Assembly: GCF_001693485.1 (NCBI RefSeq)
Contig: NZ_MAXC01000008.1
Span: 1-64,000, forward strand
Direction of reading: 5' to 3'
DNA length: 64,000 bases
Origin: Bradyrhizobium sp. LMTR 3
Lineage (GTDB): Bacteria > Pseudomonadota > Alphaproteobacteria > Rhizobiales > Xanthobacteraceae
Positions 50,977 to 59,093 of the stretch are shown piece after piece. The first letter of the stretch is position 1. The number at the start of each line of letters is the position of its first letter. Position numbers and translations under genes: made by a program. The notes beneath the pieces are model-generated. The model saw nothing but the letters and a program-made list of their open reading frames with translations. It did no database searches and was not told where the DNA came from.

Positions 50977-53738
50977 CCAAGATCAAGTTCGAACTCGACG
51001 GCCAACAGGTCGAGGCCAACGCGGGCGAGACCATCTGGCAGGTGGCAAAACGCCACCAGAAGGAAATCCCGCACCTCTGTTATTCGCCGGAGCCGGACTA
51101 CCGGCCTGACGGCAATTGCCGCGCCTGCATGGTCGAGATCGAGGGCGAGCGCGTGCTGGCCGCATCCTGCAAGCGCACGCCGAGCGTCGGCATGAAGGTG
51201 AAGACCGAAAGCGCGCGCGCCGTCGCGGCGCAGAAGATGGTGATGGAATTGCTGGTCGCCGACCAGCCGGCGCGCGAGACCTCGCACGATCCCGATTCGA
51301 AATTCTGGCACTGGGCCGAAAAGGTCGAGGTGACCGAGAGCCGTTTCCCGGCGGCCGAGCGGTGGCAGGGCGATACCAGCCATCCCGCGATGAGCGTCAA
51401 TCTCGATGCCTGCATCCAGTGCGGCCTGTGCGTGCGTGCCTGCCGCGAGGTCCAGGTCAACGACGTCATCGGCATGGCCTATCGCAATGCCGGCGCCAAG
51501 ATCGTGTTCGACTTCGACGACCCCATGGGTGAATCGACCTGCGTCGCCTGCGGCGAGTGCGTGCAAGCCTGTCCGACCGGTGCACTTATGCCCTCTGTGA
51601 TGCTGGACGAGAACCAGACCCGCGTCACCTATGCCGACAAGAAGGTGGATTCGCTCTGCCCGTTCTGTGGCGTCGGCTGCCAGGTCACCTATCAGGTCAA
51701 GGACGAGAAGGTCATTTACGCCGAGGGCCGTGACGGCCCGGCCAACCATAACCGGCTCTGCGTCAAGGGTCGTTTTGGTTTTGATTACATCCATCATCCG
51801 CATCGGCTGACAAAGCCGCTGGTGCGGCTGCCGAACGCGAAAAAGGATGCCAACGACCAGGTCGATCCGGCCAATCCGTTCACCCATTTCCGCGAAGCTA
51901 CGTGGGAAGAGGCGCTGGATATCGCTGCAAAAGGCCTCGTCAAGATTCGCGACGAGAAGGGCGTCAAGGCGCTGGCCGGCTTCGGCTCGGCCAAGGGTTC
52001 GAACGAGGAGGCCTATCTGTTCCAGAAGCTGGTGCGCACCGGCTTCGGCTCGAACAATGTCGACCACTGCACGCGGCTCTGCCACGCTTCATCGGTCGCG
52101 GCGCTGATGGAAGGGTTGAATTCCGGTGCGGTGTCCGCGCCGTTTGCTGCGGCGATGGATGCCGAAGTCATCATCGTGATCGGCGCCAATCCGACCGTGA
52201 ACCATCCGGTCGCCGCGACCTATCTCAAGAACGCGGCCAAGCGTGGTGCCAAGCTGATCGTGATGGACCCGCGCCGGCAGGCGCTCTCGCGCCACGCGTG
52301 GAAGCATCTCGCCTTCAAGCCCGGCAGCGACGTCGCGATGCTGAACGCGATGCTCCACACCATCATCACCGAAGGGCTGACCGACCAGCAATATATTGCG
52401 GGCTATACCGAAGGCTTTGACGAGCTCGCCGAGCGCATCAAGGAATTCCCGCCGGAGAAGATGGAGGCGATCTGCGGTATCCCCGCGGAGACGCTGAAGG
52501 AGGTGGCGCGAACTTACGCGCGCTCGCAGGCCTCGATCATTTTCTGGGGCATGGGCATCAGCCAGCACATCCATGGCACCGACAATGCGCGCTGCCTGAT
52601 CGCGCTGGCGCTAACGACAGGCCAGGTCGGCCGTCCCGGCACCGGCCTGCATCCGCTGCGCGGCCAGAACAACGTGCAGGGTGCTTCCGACGCCGGTTTG
52701 ATCCCGATGTTCCTGCCGGATTATCAGCCGGTCGGACGCACCGATCTGCGCGAGCCTTTCGAGAAGCTCTGGGATCAGGACCTCGATCCTGTGCGCGGCC
52801 TCACCGTGGTCGAGATCATGAATGCTATCCATGCAGGCCAGATCAACGGCATGTATATCGAGGGCGAAAACCCCGCGATGTCGGATCCCGACCTGCAGCA
52901 CGCGCGCGAGGCGCTGGCCAAGCTCGATCATCTGGTGGTGCAGGATCTCTTCGTCACGGAAACCGCGTTCCACGCCGACGTAATCCTGCCGGCGTCTGCG
53001 TTCGCCGAAAAGAGCGGCACCTTCACCAATACCGACCGCCGCGTGCAGCTTGCGCGCGAAGTGATCCGTCCGCCGGGCGATGCGCGGCAGGATCTCTGGA
53101 TCATCCAGGAGATCGGCAAGCGCATGGGCCTGCCCTGGAACTACAACGGCCCGGCCGATGTCTTCACCGAAATGACGCAGGTGATGCCGTCGCTGAACAA
53201 CATCACCTGGGACCGGCTGGTGCGCGAGGGCGCGGTGACCTACCCGGTTGACGACCCGAACAAGCCCGGAAACGAGATCATCTTCACCACCGGTTTTCCG
53301 ACCGAGAGCGGCCGCGGCAAGATCGTGCCGGCCAAGGTGATCGCGCCGGATGAGATACCCGACGCCGAGTATCCGATGGTGCTCTCCACGGGGCGCGTGC
53401 TCGAGCACTGGCACACCGGTTCGATGACCCGCCGCGCATCCGTGCTCGATCAGCTAGAACCCGAGGCGGTGGCGTTCATGTCGCCGAAGGATATGCGCAA
53501 GCTCAGCGTCTGGCCCGGCGATTTCATCAAGCTGGAAACCCGCCGCGGCGCCGTCGAGGTCAAGGTTCGCTCCGACCGCGACGTGCCGGAGAACATGGTG
53601 TTCATGCCGTTCTGCTACGCGGAAGCGGCGGCGAACTTGCTGACCAACCCGGCGCTTGATCCGTTCGGCAAGATCCCCGAATTCAAGTTCTGCGCCGTGC
53701 GCGCAGAAAAGCTGGCGCTACAGTCGGCGGCGGAGTAG
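50973..53738 (+). CDS. fdsA: NAD-dependent formate dehydrogenase, catalytic alpha subunit
   Basis: A 921-residue molybdoenzyme. The N-terminal NuoG-like part binds [2Fe-2S] (HLCYSPEPDY, NCRACMVE) and further Fe-S clusters (CIQCGLCVRACREVQ, CVACGECVQACPTGAL). A Mo-bis-MGD domain follows, with a [4Fe-4S] site (CPFCGVGCQ) and the predicted Mo-ligand Cys in CTRLCHASSVAAL. The conserved WGMGISQH and GQNNVQGASDAG stretches are present. It oxidises formate to CO2 in the cytosol and needs FdhD and MobA/B, encoded 10 kb away. The small FdsD subunit is not found downstream. Confidence 0.96.
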   Translation: MTKIKFELDGQQVEANAGETIWQVAKRHQKEIPHLCYSPEPDYRPDGNCRACMVEIEGERVLAASCKRTPSVGMKVKTESARAVAAQKMVMELLVADQPARETSHDPDSKFWHWAEKVEVTESRFPAAERWQGDTSHPAMSVNLDACIQCGLCVRACREVQVNDVIGMAYRNAGAKIVFDFDDPMGESTCVACGECVQACPTGALMPSVMLDENQTRVTYADKKVDSLCPFCGVGCQVTYQVKDEKVIYAEGRDGPANHNRLCVKGRFGFDYIHHPHRLTKPLVRLPNAKKDANDQVDPANPFTHFREATWEEALDIAAKGLVKIRDEKGVKALAGFGSAKGSNEEAYLFQKLVRTGFGSNNVDHCTRLCHASSVAALMEGLNSGAVSAPFAAAMDAEVIIVIGANPTVNHPVAATYLKNAAKRGAKLIVMDPRRQALSRHAWKHLAFKPGSDVAMLNAMLHTIITEGLTDQQYIAGYTEGFDELAERIKEFPPEKMEAICGIPAETLKEVARTYARSQASIIFWGMGISQHIHGTDNARCLIALALTTGQVGRPGTGLHPLRGQNNVQGASDAGLIPMFLPDYQPVGRTDLREPFEKLWDQDLDPVRGLTVVEIMNAIHAGQINGMYIEGENPAMSDPDLQHAREALAKLDHLVVQDLFVTETAFHADVILPASAFAEKSGTFTNTDRRVQLAREVIRPPGDARQDLWIIQEIGKRMGLPWNYNGPADVFTEMTQVMPSLNNITWDRLVREGAVTYPVDDPNKPGNEIIFTTGFPTESGRGKIVPAKVIAPDEIPDAEYPMVLSTGRVLEHWHTGSMTRRASVLDQLEPEAVAFMSPKDMRKLSVWPGDFIKLETRRGAVEVKVRSDRDVPENMVFMPFCYAEAAANLLTNPALDPFGKIPEFKFCAVRAEKLALQSAAE

Positions 53739-53746
53739 GCGGCCTG

Positions 53747-53776
53747 TAGCCCGGATGAGCGAAGCGACATCCGGGA
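53747..53776. repeat. Short dispersed repeat
   Basis: GTAGCCCGGATGAGCGAAGC and the following GACATCCGGG form a small hairpin (CCCGGAT/ATCCGGG) 8 bp after fdsA. This string is common between genes in Bradyrhizobium as I know it. It may serve as the fdsA terminator. Confidence 0.5.
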
Positions 53777-53803
53777 CTTCACCAACACTGTTGCCGCATC
53801 GGA

Positions 53804-54020
53804 CTAGAGCATGATGACTCTTGGTTAGATCGATTGGCCGCAGACTTGCTTCACCTCTCCCGCTTGCGGGGGAGGTCGGCGCGGAGCGCCGGGTGGGGGG
53901 CTCTCCACTCGGGCAGTGTCGCCCGCGGAGACACCCCCACCCCAACCCTCCCCCGCATGCGGGAGAGGGAGCGCACCTTCTTCGTGGTCGCGATCAAATC
54001 TAATTTTCATCATGCTCTAG
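53804..54020. repeat. Nested palindromic element (one repeat inserted in another)
   Basis: The outer ends CTAGAGCATGATGA (53804-53817) and TCATCATGCTCTAG (54007-54020) are a perfect 14-bp inverted repeat. Further inward the arms continue imperfectly (GGTTAGATCGAT versus ATCAAATCTAA). Inside lies a second repeat at about 53850-53972: CACCTCTCCCGCTTGCGGGG on the left and CCCCGCATGCGGGAGAGGGA on the right. The 217-bp unit has no open frame and looks like a MITE-like mosaic. Confidence 0.7.
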
Positions 54021-54164
54021 CGGATTGGTCGAGGCAGTCCGGCAGCTCGCGCTGCCGGGATAGTGCGCAGTACCATTCACCCTCATCATAGGCGATCCGC
54101 CGAATCGGCCATTGCGGCAACTCGAGATCGATCAGCGCCTGCGTTCGCAGGGACGACGGAAGGC

Positions 54165-54190
54165 GTCTTTATGAGATTCCTATAACGTCG
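54165..54190 (+). promoter_or_regulatory. Candidate KdpE-responsive promoter region
   Basis: TTTATGAGATTCCTATAA (54168-54185) resembles a pair of TTTATA-like boxes upstream of kdp genes in other bacteria and lies 109 bp before the first small ORF. The match is weak and the transcription start is unknown. Confidence 0.25.
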
Positions 54191-54293
54191 CCATCCTTCC
54201 CGTCTCGAAAACCTATGCGCCCGGTGGCACCTCAGGCCCGGAACGCATAGCCGTATCTTCGGCTGCGTGGGTAACGTTGCAGAGGAACATCCC

Positions 54294-54377
54294 ATGCTGG
54301 ACATTGTGATGCTGGCGCTCGCTCTCGGCCTCTTCGTGGCGGGCATTGGTTATGCCTATGTCTGCGAACGGTTGTGA
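54294..54377 (+). CDS. 27-residue membrane peptide upstream of kdpF
   Basis: A 27-codon frame starts with ATG after AGAGGA. It opens MLDIVMLALALGLFVAGIGY and ends YVCERL. A single hydrophobic helix with a charged end fits a small membrane protein like KdpF. It lies 11 bp before kdpF, so it is probably the first gene of the kdp transcript. A role in stabilising the complex is a guess. Confidence 0.65.
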   Translation: MLDIVMLALALGLFVAGIGYAYVCERL

Positions 54378-54388
54378 GGGAGAGCGCC

Positions 54389-54478
54389 ATGATCTTCGAT
54401 TACTCGCTCGCCGGTCTCGTTTCTCTCGGTCTGCTGTTTTACCTGACCTACGCGCTGCTGCGCCCCGAGCGGTTCTGA
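54389..54478 (+). CDS. kdpF: K+-transporting ATPase subunit KdpF
   Basis: A 29-residue protein with one membrane helix ([19 protein letters not shown]) and the terminal LRPERF motif that defines KdpF. It stabilises the KdpABC complex in lipid. GGGAGAG precedes the start. kdpA begins 22 bp downstream. Confidence 0.9.
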   Translation: MIFDYSLAGLVSLGLLFYLTYALLRPERF

Positions 54479-54500
54479 TCTCACATCCAGAGGTAATCCC

Positions 54501-56204
54501 ATGACCGTCATCGGCTGGATTCAAATTCTATTGTACTGCGCGATCGTGGTCGCGCTCGTAAAGCCGCTCGGCTGGTACATGACGCGCGTCTTCAGCGGCG
54601 AGCGCACACCCCTCACGCCGATCCTGCGGCCGGTCGAGGCTGGGCTGTACTGGATCGGCGGCGTCGATGAAAAGCGCGAGCAGCATTGGCTGACCTACAC
54701 GGTCGCGATGTTGCTGTTCCATGTCGGCGGCTTCCTCATCATCTACGGCCTGATGCGGCTGCAGGCGCTGCTGCCGTTCAACCCCGCGGGACAATCCGCC
54801 GTCGCCCAGGATTTGTCCTTCAATACCGCGATGTCCTTCATCACCAACACCAACTGGCAGAATTACGGCGGCGAAAGCACGCTGTCGTACCTGACGCAGA
54901 TGCTGGGCCTGACGCCTCAGAACTTCCTGTCGGCCGCGACCGGTATCGCGCTCGCAGTGGCGCTGATCCGCGGCTTCTCCCGTTCCTCGATGCGCACGAT
55001 CGGCAATTTCTGGGTCGACGTCACGCGCTGCACGCTTTACGTGCTGCTGCCGATCTGCATCGTCTATACGCTGTTCCTGGTGTGGCAGGGCATGCCGCAG
55101 ACGCTCGGCGCCTATGTCGAGGCCACCACGCTGGAAGGCGCCAAGCAGACCATCGCGGTCGGTCCCGTGGCGTCGCAGGTCGCGATCAAGATGCTGGGCA
55201 CCAATGGCGGAGGCTTCTTCAATGCCAATGCCTCGCATCCATTTGAAAACCCCACCGCGCTGTCGAACCTCGTGCAGATGATCTCGATCTTTGCGCTCGG
55301 CGCGGCGCTCACCAACGTGTTCGGCCGCATGGTCGGCAACCAGCGGCAGGGGTGGGCGATCCTCGCCGTGATGGGCGTTCTCTTCCTGTCCGGCGTCGCC
55401 GTCACCTATTGGGCCGAAGCCAACGGCACCTCGACGCTGAGCGCGCTGGGACTCTCCGGCGGCAACATGGAAGGCAAGGAAGTCCGCTTCGGCATCGTCG
55501 CCTCCTCACTCTTCGCGGTCATTACCACCGCAGCCTCCTGCGGCGCCGTCAATGCCATGCATGACTCCTTCACCGCGCTCGGCGGCATGATCCCGCTGCT
55601 CAACATCCAGCTCGGCGAAATCATCGTCGGCGGCGTCGGCGCCGGCATGTACGGCATGCTGTTGTTCGTCGTTCTGGCGATCTTCGTCGCCGGCCTGATG
55701 GTCGGCCGCACGCCGGAATTCGTCGGCAAGAAGATCGAGGCGCGCGAGGTCAAGATGGCAATGCTTGCGATCCTGATCCTGCCGCTGATGATTTTGGGCT
55801 GGACGGCCGTTGCGGTCGTCTTCCCTCCGGCGGTGGCGTCGATGGCCAATGCCGGTCCGCATGGCTTTACCGAGGTGCTCTATGCCTTCACCTCGGCGAC
55901 CGGCAATAACGGCTCGGCCTTCGGCGGCCTGACCGGCAACACCTTCTTCTACAATCTGACACTCGCCAGTTCGATGTTTGTCGGCCGCTTCTTCATGATC
56001 GTGCCGGCAATGGCGCTGGCGGGATCGCTTGCGGCCAAGAAATCGATCCCGCCCTCGGCCGGCACGCTGCCGACCACCGGCGGCCTGTTCGTCGGCCTCG
56101 TCGTCGGCGTCATCCTGATCATCGGCGGGCTCACCTTCTTCCCGGCGCTGGCGCTTGGGCCGATCGTCGAGCACCTCGCGATGAACGCCAACACCTTGTT
56201 CTGA
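54501..56204 (+). CDS. kdpA: K+-transporting ATPase subunit KdpA (K+ channel-like)
   Basis: At 567 residues it is of usual length. The four selectivity-filter-like loops are visible: [34 protein letters not shown], a third around [15 protein letters not shown] and [12 protein letters not shown]. Ten or so membrane segments cover the chain, which ends in a hydrophobic helix. KdpA binds and translocates K+ for high-affinity uptake under K+ limitation. It is second in the operon and 24 bp ahead of kdpB. Confidence 0.97.
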   Translation: MTVIGWIQILLYCAIVVALVKPLGWYMTRVFSGERTPLTPILRPVEAGLYWIGGVDEKREQHWLTYTVAMLLFHVGGFLIIYGLMRLQALLPFNPAGQSAVAQDLSFNTAMSFITNTNWQNYGGESTLSYLTQMLGLTPQNFLSAATGIALAVALIRGFSRSSMRTIGNFWVDVTRCTLYVLLPICIVYTLFLVWQGMPQTLGAYVEATTLEGAKQTIAVGPVASQVAIKMLGTNGGGFFNANASHPFENPTALSNLVQMISIFALGAALTNVFGRMVGNQRQGWAILAVMGVLFLSGVAVTYWAEANGTSTLSALGLSGGNMEGKEVRFGIVASSLFAVITTAASCGAVNAMHDSFTALGGMIPLLNIQLGEIIVGGVGAGMYGMLLFVVLAIFVAGLMVGRTPEFVGKKIEAREVKMAMLAILILPLMILGWTAVAVVFPPAVASMANAGPHGFTEVLYAFTSATGNNGSAFGGLTGNTFFYNLTLASSMFVGRFFMIVPAMALAGSLAAKKSIPPSAGTLPTTGGLFVGLVVGVILIIGGLTFFPALALGPIVEHLAMNANTLF

Positions 56205-56228
56205 TCGAAGCCGTCGGGAGTTACGTCC

Positions 56229-58343
56229 ATGGAAACCATGAAACTGCAGAAAAAGGCGACGGCGTCGGCAATGTTCGATCCGAGCATTGTGCTCCCGGCA
56301 ATCCGCGCGGCCTTTGCAAAACTCGATCCGCGGCTAATGGTGAAGAACCCCGTGATGTTCGTGGTCGAAATCGTGGCCGCGCTCACGACCGTGATATTCC
56401 TGCGCAATCTGGTGACCGGCGGCGAGAGCCTCGCCTTCACCTTCCAGATCATCCTGTGGCTGTGGTTCACCGTGCTGTTCGCCAATTTCGCCGAGGCCGT
56501 TGCCGAGGGCCGTGGCAAGGCGCAGGCTGAGTCGCTGAAGAAGACCCGCACCGAGAGCCAGGCAAAATTGCTGGAAGGTCCCGGCAAGAACTATCGTCTG
56601 GTACCCGGCACCAGCCTGAAGGTGGGTGACATCGTCCTGGTCGAGGCCGGCGACAACATCCCCTCTGATGGCGAGGTGATCGAGGGGGTGGCTTCCGTGA
56701 ACGAGGCCGCGATCACGGGTGAATCCGCGCCGGTAATCCGCGAATCCGGCGGTGACCGTTCGGCGGTGACTGGCGGAACGCGAGTGCTGTCGGACTGGAT
56801 CCGCGTTCGGATCACGGCGGCGCAAGGCTCGACCTTCATCGATCGCATGATCAAGCTGGTGGAAGGAGCGGAACGGCAAAAAACACCGAACGAGATCGCG
56901 CTCAATTTTCTGCTCGCAGGCCTGACCATCATCTTCGTGTTCGCCACCGTGACGATTCCGAGCTACGCGGCCTATGCCGGCGGCTCGATTTCGGTGGTGG
57001 TGCTGGTGGCGCTGTTCGTCACGCTGATTCCGACCACCATCGGCGCGCTGCTGTCGGCGATCGGTATCGCCGGCATGGACCGGCTGGTGCGTTTCAACGT
57101 GCTCGCCATGTCCGGCCGCGCGGTCGAGGCCGCCGGCGACGTCGACACCCTGCTGCTGGACAAGACCGGCACCATCACGCTCGGCAACCGGCAGGCCACG
57201 GCGTTTCGTCCCTTGCGCGGTGTCACCGAACAGGAACTGGCCGATGCGGCGCAGCTCGCCTCGCTCGCCGACGAAACCCCGGAAGGCCGCTCGATCGTCG
57301 TGCTGGCGAAGGAGAAATACGGCATTCGCGGCCGCGACATGAAGGAGCTCAACGCGAGCTTCATTCCCTTCACCGCGCAGACGCGCATGAGCGGCATCGA
57401 CGCCGGGTCATCGTCGGTGCGCAAGGGCGCGGTGGATGCGATCCTGAATTACGTCGATGGTGGCGGCGCGATCCGCGCGGTCGCTTCCGGGAATGCGGCA
57501 CGCGCCGTGTCGGGCGTCCTCTCGGAGGAGGCCCGCGAGATCCAAGCGATTTCCGACGAGGTCTCGAAAGCCGGCGGCACGCCGCTGGCGGTCGCCAAAG
57601 ACGGCAAATTGCTCGGCATCGTGCATCTGAAGGATATCGTCAAGGGTGGCATCCGCGAGCGCTTTGCCGAACTGCGCCGCATGGGCATCCGCACCGTGAT
57701 GATCACTGGCGACAATCCGATGACCGCAGCCGCCATCGCCGCCGAAGCCGGCGTCGACGATTTCCTTGCCCAGGCAACGCCGGAGGACAAGCTGAAGCTG
57801 ATCCGCGACGAGCAGGCCAGGGGCAAGCTGGTGGCAATGTGCGGCGACGGCACCAACGACGCGCCGGCGCTGGCGCAGGCCGATGTCGGCGTCGCCATGA
57901 ACACCGGCACGCAGGCGGCGCGCGAGGCCGGCAACATGGTCGATCTCGATTCCAATCCGACCAAGCTGATCGAGGTGGTCGAGATCGGCAAGCAGCTTCT
58001 GATGACGCGCGGCGCGCTCACCACATTCTCGATCGCCAACGACGTCGCGAAATATTTCGCCATCATCCCGGCGATGTTCCTGGCTTTCTACCCGCAGCTC
58101 GAGGTGCTCAACGTCATGCACCTGGCAAGCCCGCAGAGCGCCATCCTGTCGGCGATCATTTTCAACGCGCTGATCATCATCGCGCTGATCCCGCTGGCGC
58201 TGAAAGGCGTTGCCTATCGCGCGGTCGGGGCAGGCGCGCTTCTGCGCCGTAACCTGCTGATCTACGGCTTGGGCGGCATCATCGTTCCCTTCATCGGCAT
58301 CAAGGCCATCGACCTTGCGGTTGCGGCTTTGGGGCTAGCCTAA
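56229..58343 (+). CDS. kdpB: K+-transporting P-type ATPase subunit KdpB
   Basis: A 704-residue P-type ATPase. The actuator motif TGES is at 163-166, whose Ser corresponds to the inhibitory phosphorylation site of E. coli KdpB. The phosphorylation motif DKTGT begins at Asp311, and the hinge is [14 protein letters not shown] and [16 protein letters not shown]. The membrane domain has [13 protein letters not shown]. It hydrolyses ATP to drive K+ through KdpA. A palindromic repeat separates it from kdpC (106 bp gap), which is unusual within kdp operons. Confidence 0.97.
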   Translation: METMKLQKKATASAMFDPSIVLPAIRAAFAKLDPRLMVKNPVMFVVEIVAALTTVIFLRNLVTGGESLAFTFQIILWLWFTVLFANFAEAVAEGRGKAQAESLKKTRTESQAKLLEGPGKNYRLVPGTSLKVGDIVLVEAGDNIPSDGEVIEGVASVNEAAITGESAPVIRESGGDRSAVTGGTRVLSDWIRVRITAAQGSTFIDRMIKLVEGAERQKTPNEIALNFLLAGLTIIFVFATVTIPSYAAYAGGSISVVVLVALFVTLIPTTIGALLSAIGIAGMDRLVRFNVLAMSGRAVEAAGDVDTLLLDKTGTITLGNRQATAFRPLRGVTEQELADAAQLASLADETPEGRSIVVLAKEKYGIRGRDMKELNASFIPFTAQTRMSGIDAGSSSVRKGAVDAILNYVDGGGAIRAVASGNAARAVSGVLSEEAREIQAISDEVSKAGGTPLAVAKDGKLLGIVHLKDIVKGGIRERFAELRRMGIRTVMITGDNPMTAAAIAAEAGVDDFLAQATPEDKLKLIRDEQARGKLVAMCGDGTNDAPALAQADVGVAMNTGTQAAREAGNMVDLDSNPTKLIEVVEIGKQLLMTRGALTTFSIANDVAKYFAIIPAMFLAFYPQLEVLNVMHLASPQSAILSAIIFNALIIIALIPLALKGVAYRAVGAGALLRRNLLIYGLGGIIVPFIGIKAIDLAVAALGLA

Positions 58344-58346
58344 CCC

Positions 58347-58429
58347 GTCATTGCGAGGAGCGAAGCGACGAAGCAATCCATCTCACCGCGGTATCAGACA
58401 GTGGATTGCTTCGCTTCGCTCGCAATGAC
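58347..58429. repeat. Dispersed palindromic repeat, copy 2, inside the kdp operon
   Basis: GTCATTGCGAGGAGCGAAGC on the left mirrors GCTTCGCTCGCAATGAC on the right; AAGCAATCCAT and GGATTGCTTC pair inside. It starts 3 bp after kdpB and ends 20 bp before kdpC. It is closely similar to the copy at 41196-41276 in opposite arrangement. Confidence 0.8.
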
Positions 58430-58449
58430 AGAGAACTAGGAGACACACA

Positions 58450-59052
58450 ATGCTCAGAGAAATCCGTCCCGCGATCCTCATCCTGCTGCTGCTCACCGCG
58501 ATCACCGGCCTTGCCTATCCCCTCGCCATGACCGCGATCGCCGGCGCGATCTTCCCGAAGCAGGCGCAGGGCAGCCTGATCGAGAAGGACGGCAAGGTGA
58601 TCGGCTCCGCCCTGATCGGGCAGGAGTTCAAGGAAGACAAATATTTCCACGGCCGCCCGTCTGCGACCTTGGCGCCGGACCCGGCCGATCCGACCAAGAC
58701 GGTCTCCGCGCCTTACAACGCCGCCAGTTCTGGCGGCTCCAATCTCGGGCCGACCAGCAAGGCGCTGGCCGACCGGATCAAGGAGGACTTCGCGAAGCTG
58801 AAGACCGAAAACCCAGCCGCACCCGTGCCGGTCGATCTCGTTACCACCTCCGGCAGCGGGCTCGATCCGGATATCTCGCCGGAAGGCGCGCTGTTCCAGG
58901 TCCCTCGGGTGGCGAAGGCCCGTAACCTGCCGGACGCCCGCGTCCGCGAACTGGTCGTGGAGCATACGCAGGGCCGCATGGCTGGATTGCTTGGCGAGCC
59001 CCGCGTTAACGTATTGGCGTTGAATCTGGCGTTGGACGAGATATCAAAATGA
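58450..59052 (+). CDS. kdpC: K+-transporting ATPase subunit KdpC
   Basis: A 200-residue protein. One N-terminal membrane helix ([20 protein letters not shown]) precedes a periplasmic domain with [34 protein letters not shown] and the conserved [16 protein letters not shown] and [10 protein letters not shown] end. It supports assembly and K+ affinity of the pump. AGGAGA just upstream gives it its own strong ribosome site after the repeat. Confidence 0.96.
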   Translation: MLREIRPAILILLLLTAITGLAYPLAMTAIAGAIFPKQAQGSLIEKDGKVIGSALIGQEFKEDKYFHGRPSATLAPDPADPTKTVSAPYNAASSGGSNLGPTSKALADRIKEDFAKLKTENPAAPVPVDLVTTSGSGLDPDISPEGALFQVPRVAKARNLPDARVRELVVEHTQGRMAGLLGEPRVNVLALNLALDEISK

Positions 59053-59093
59053 GACCCGCTAGGCCCCTCGAAGGGTGAGGACTATATTGCCGC

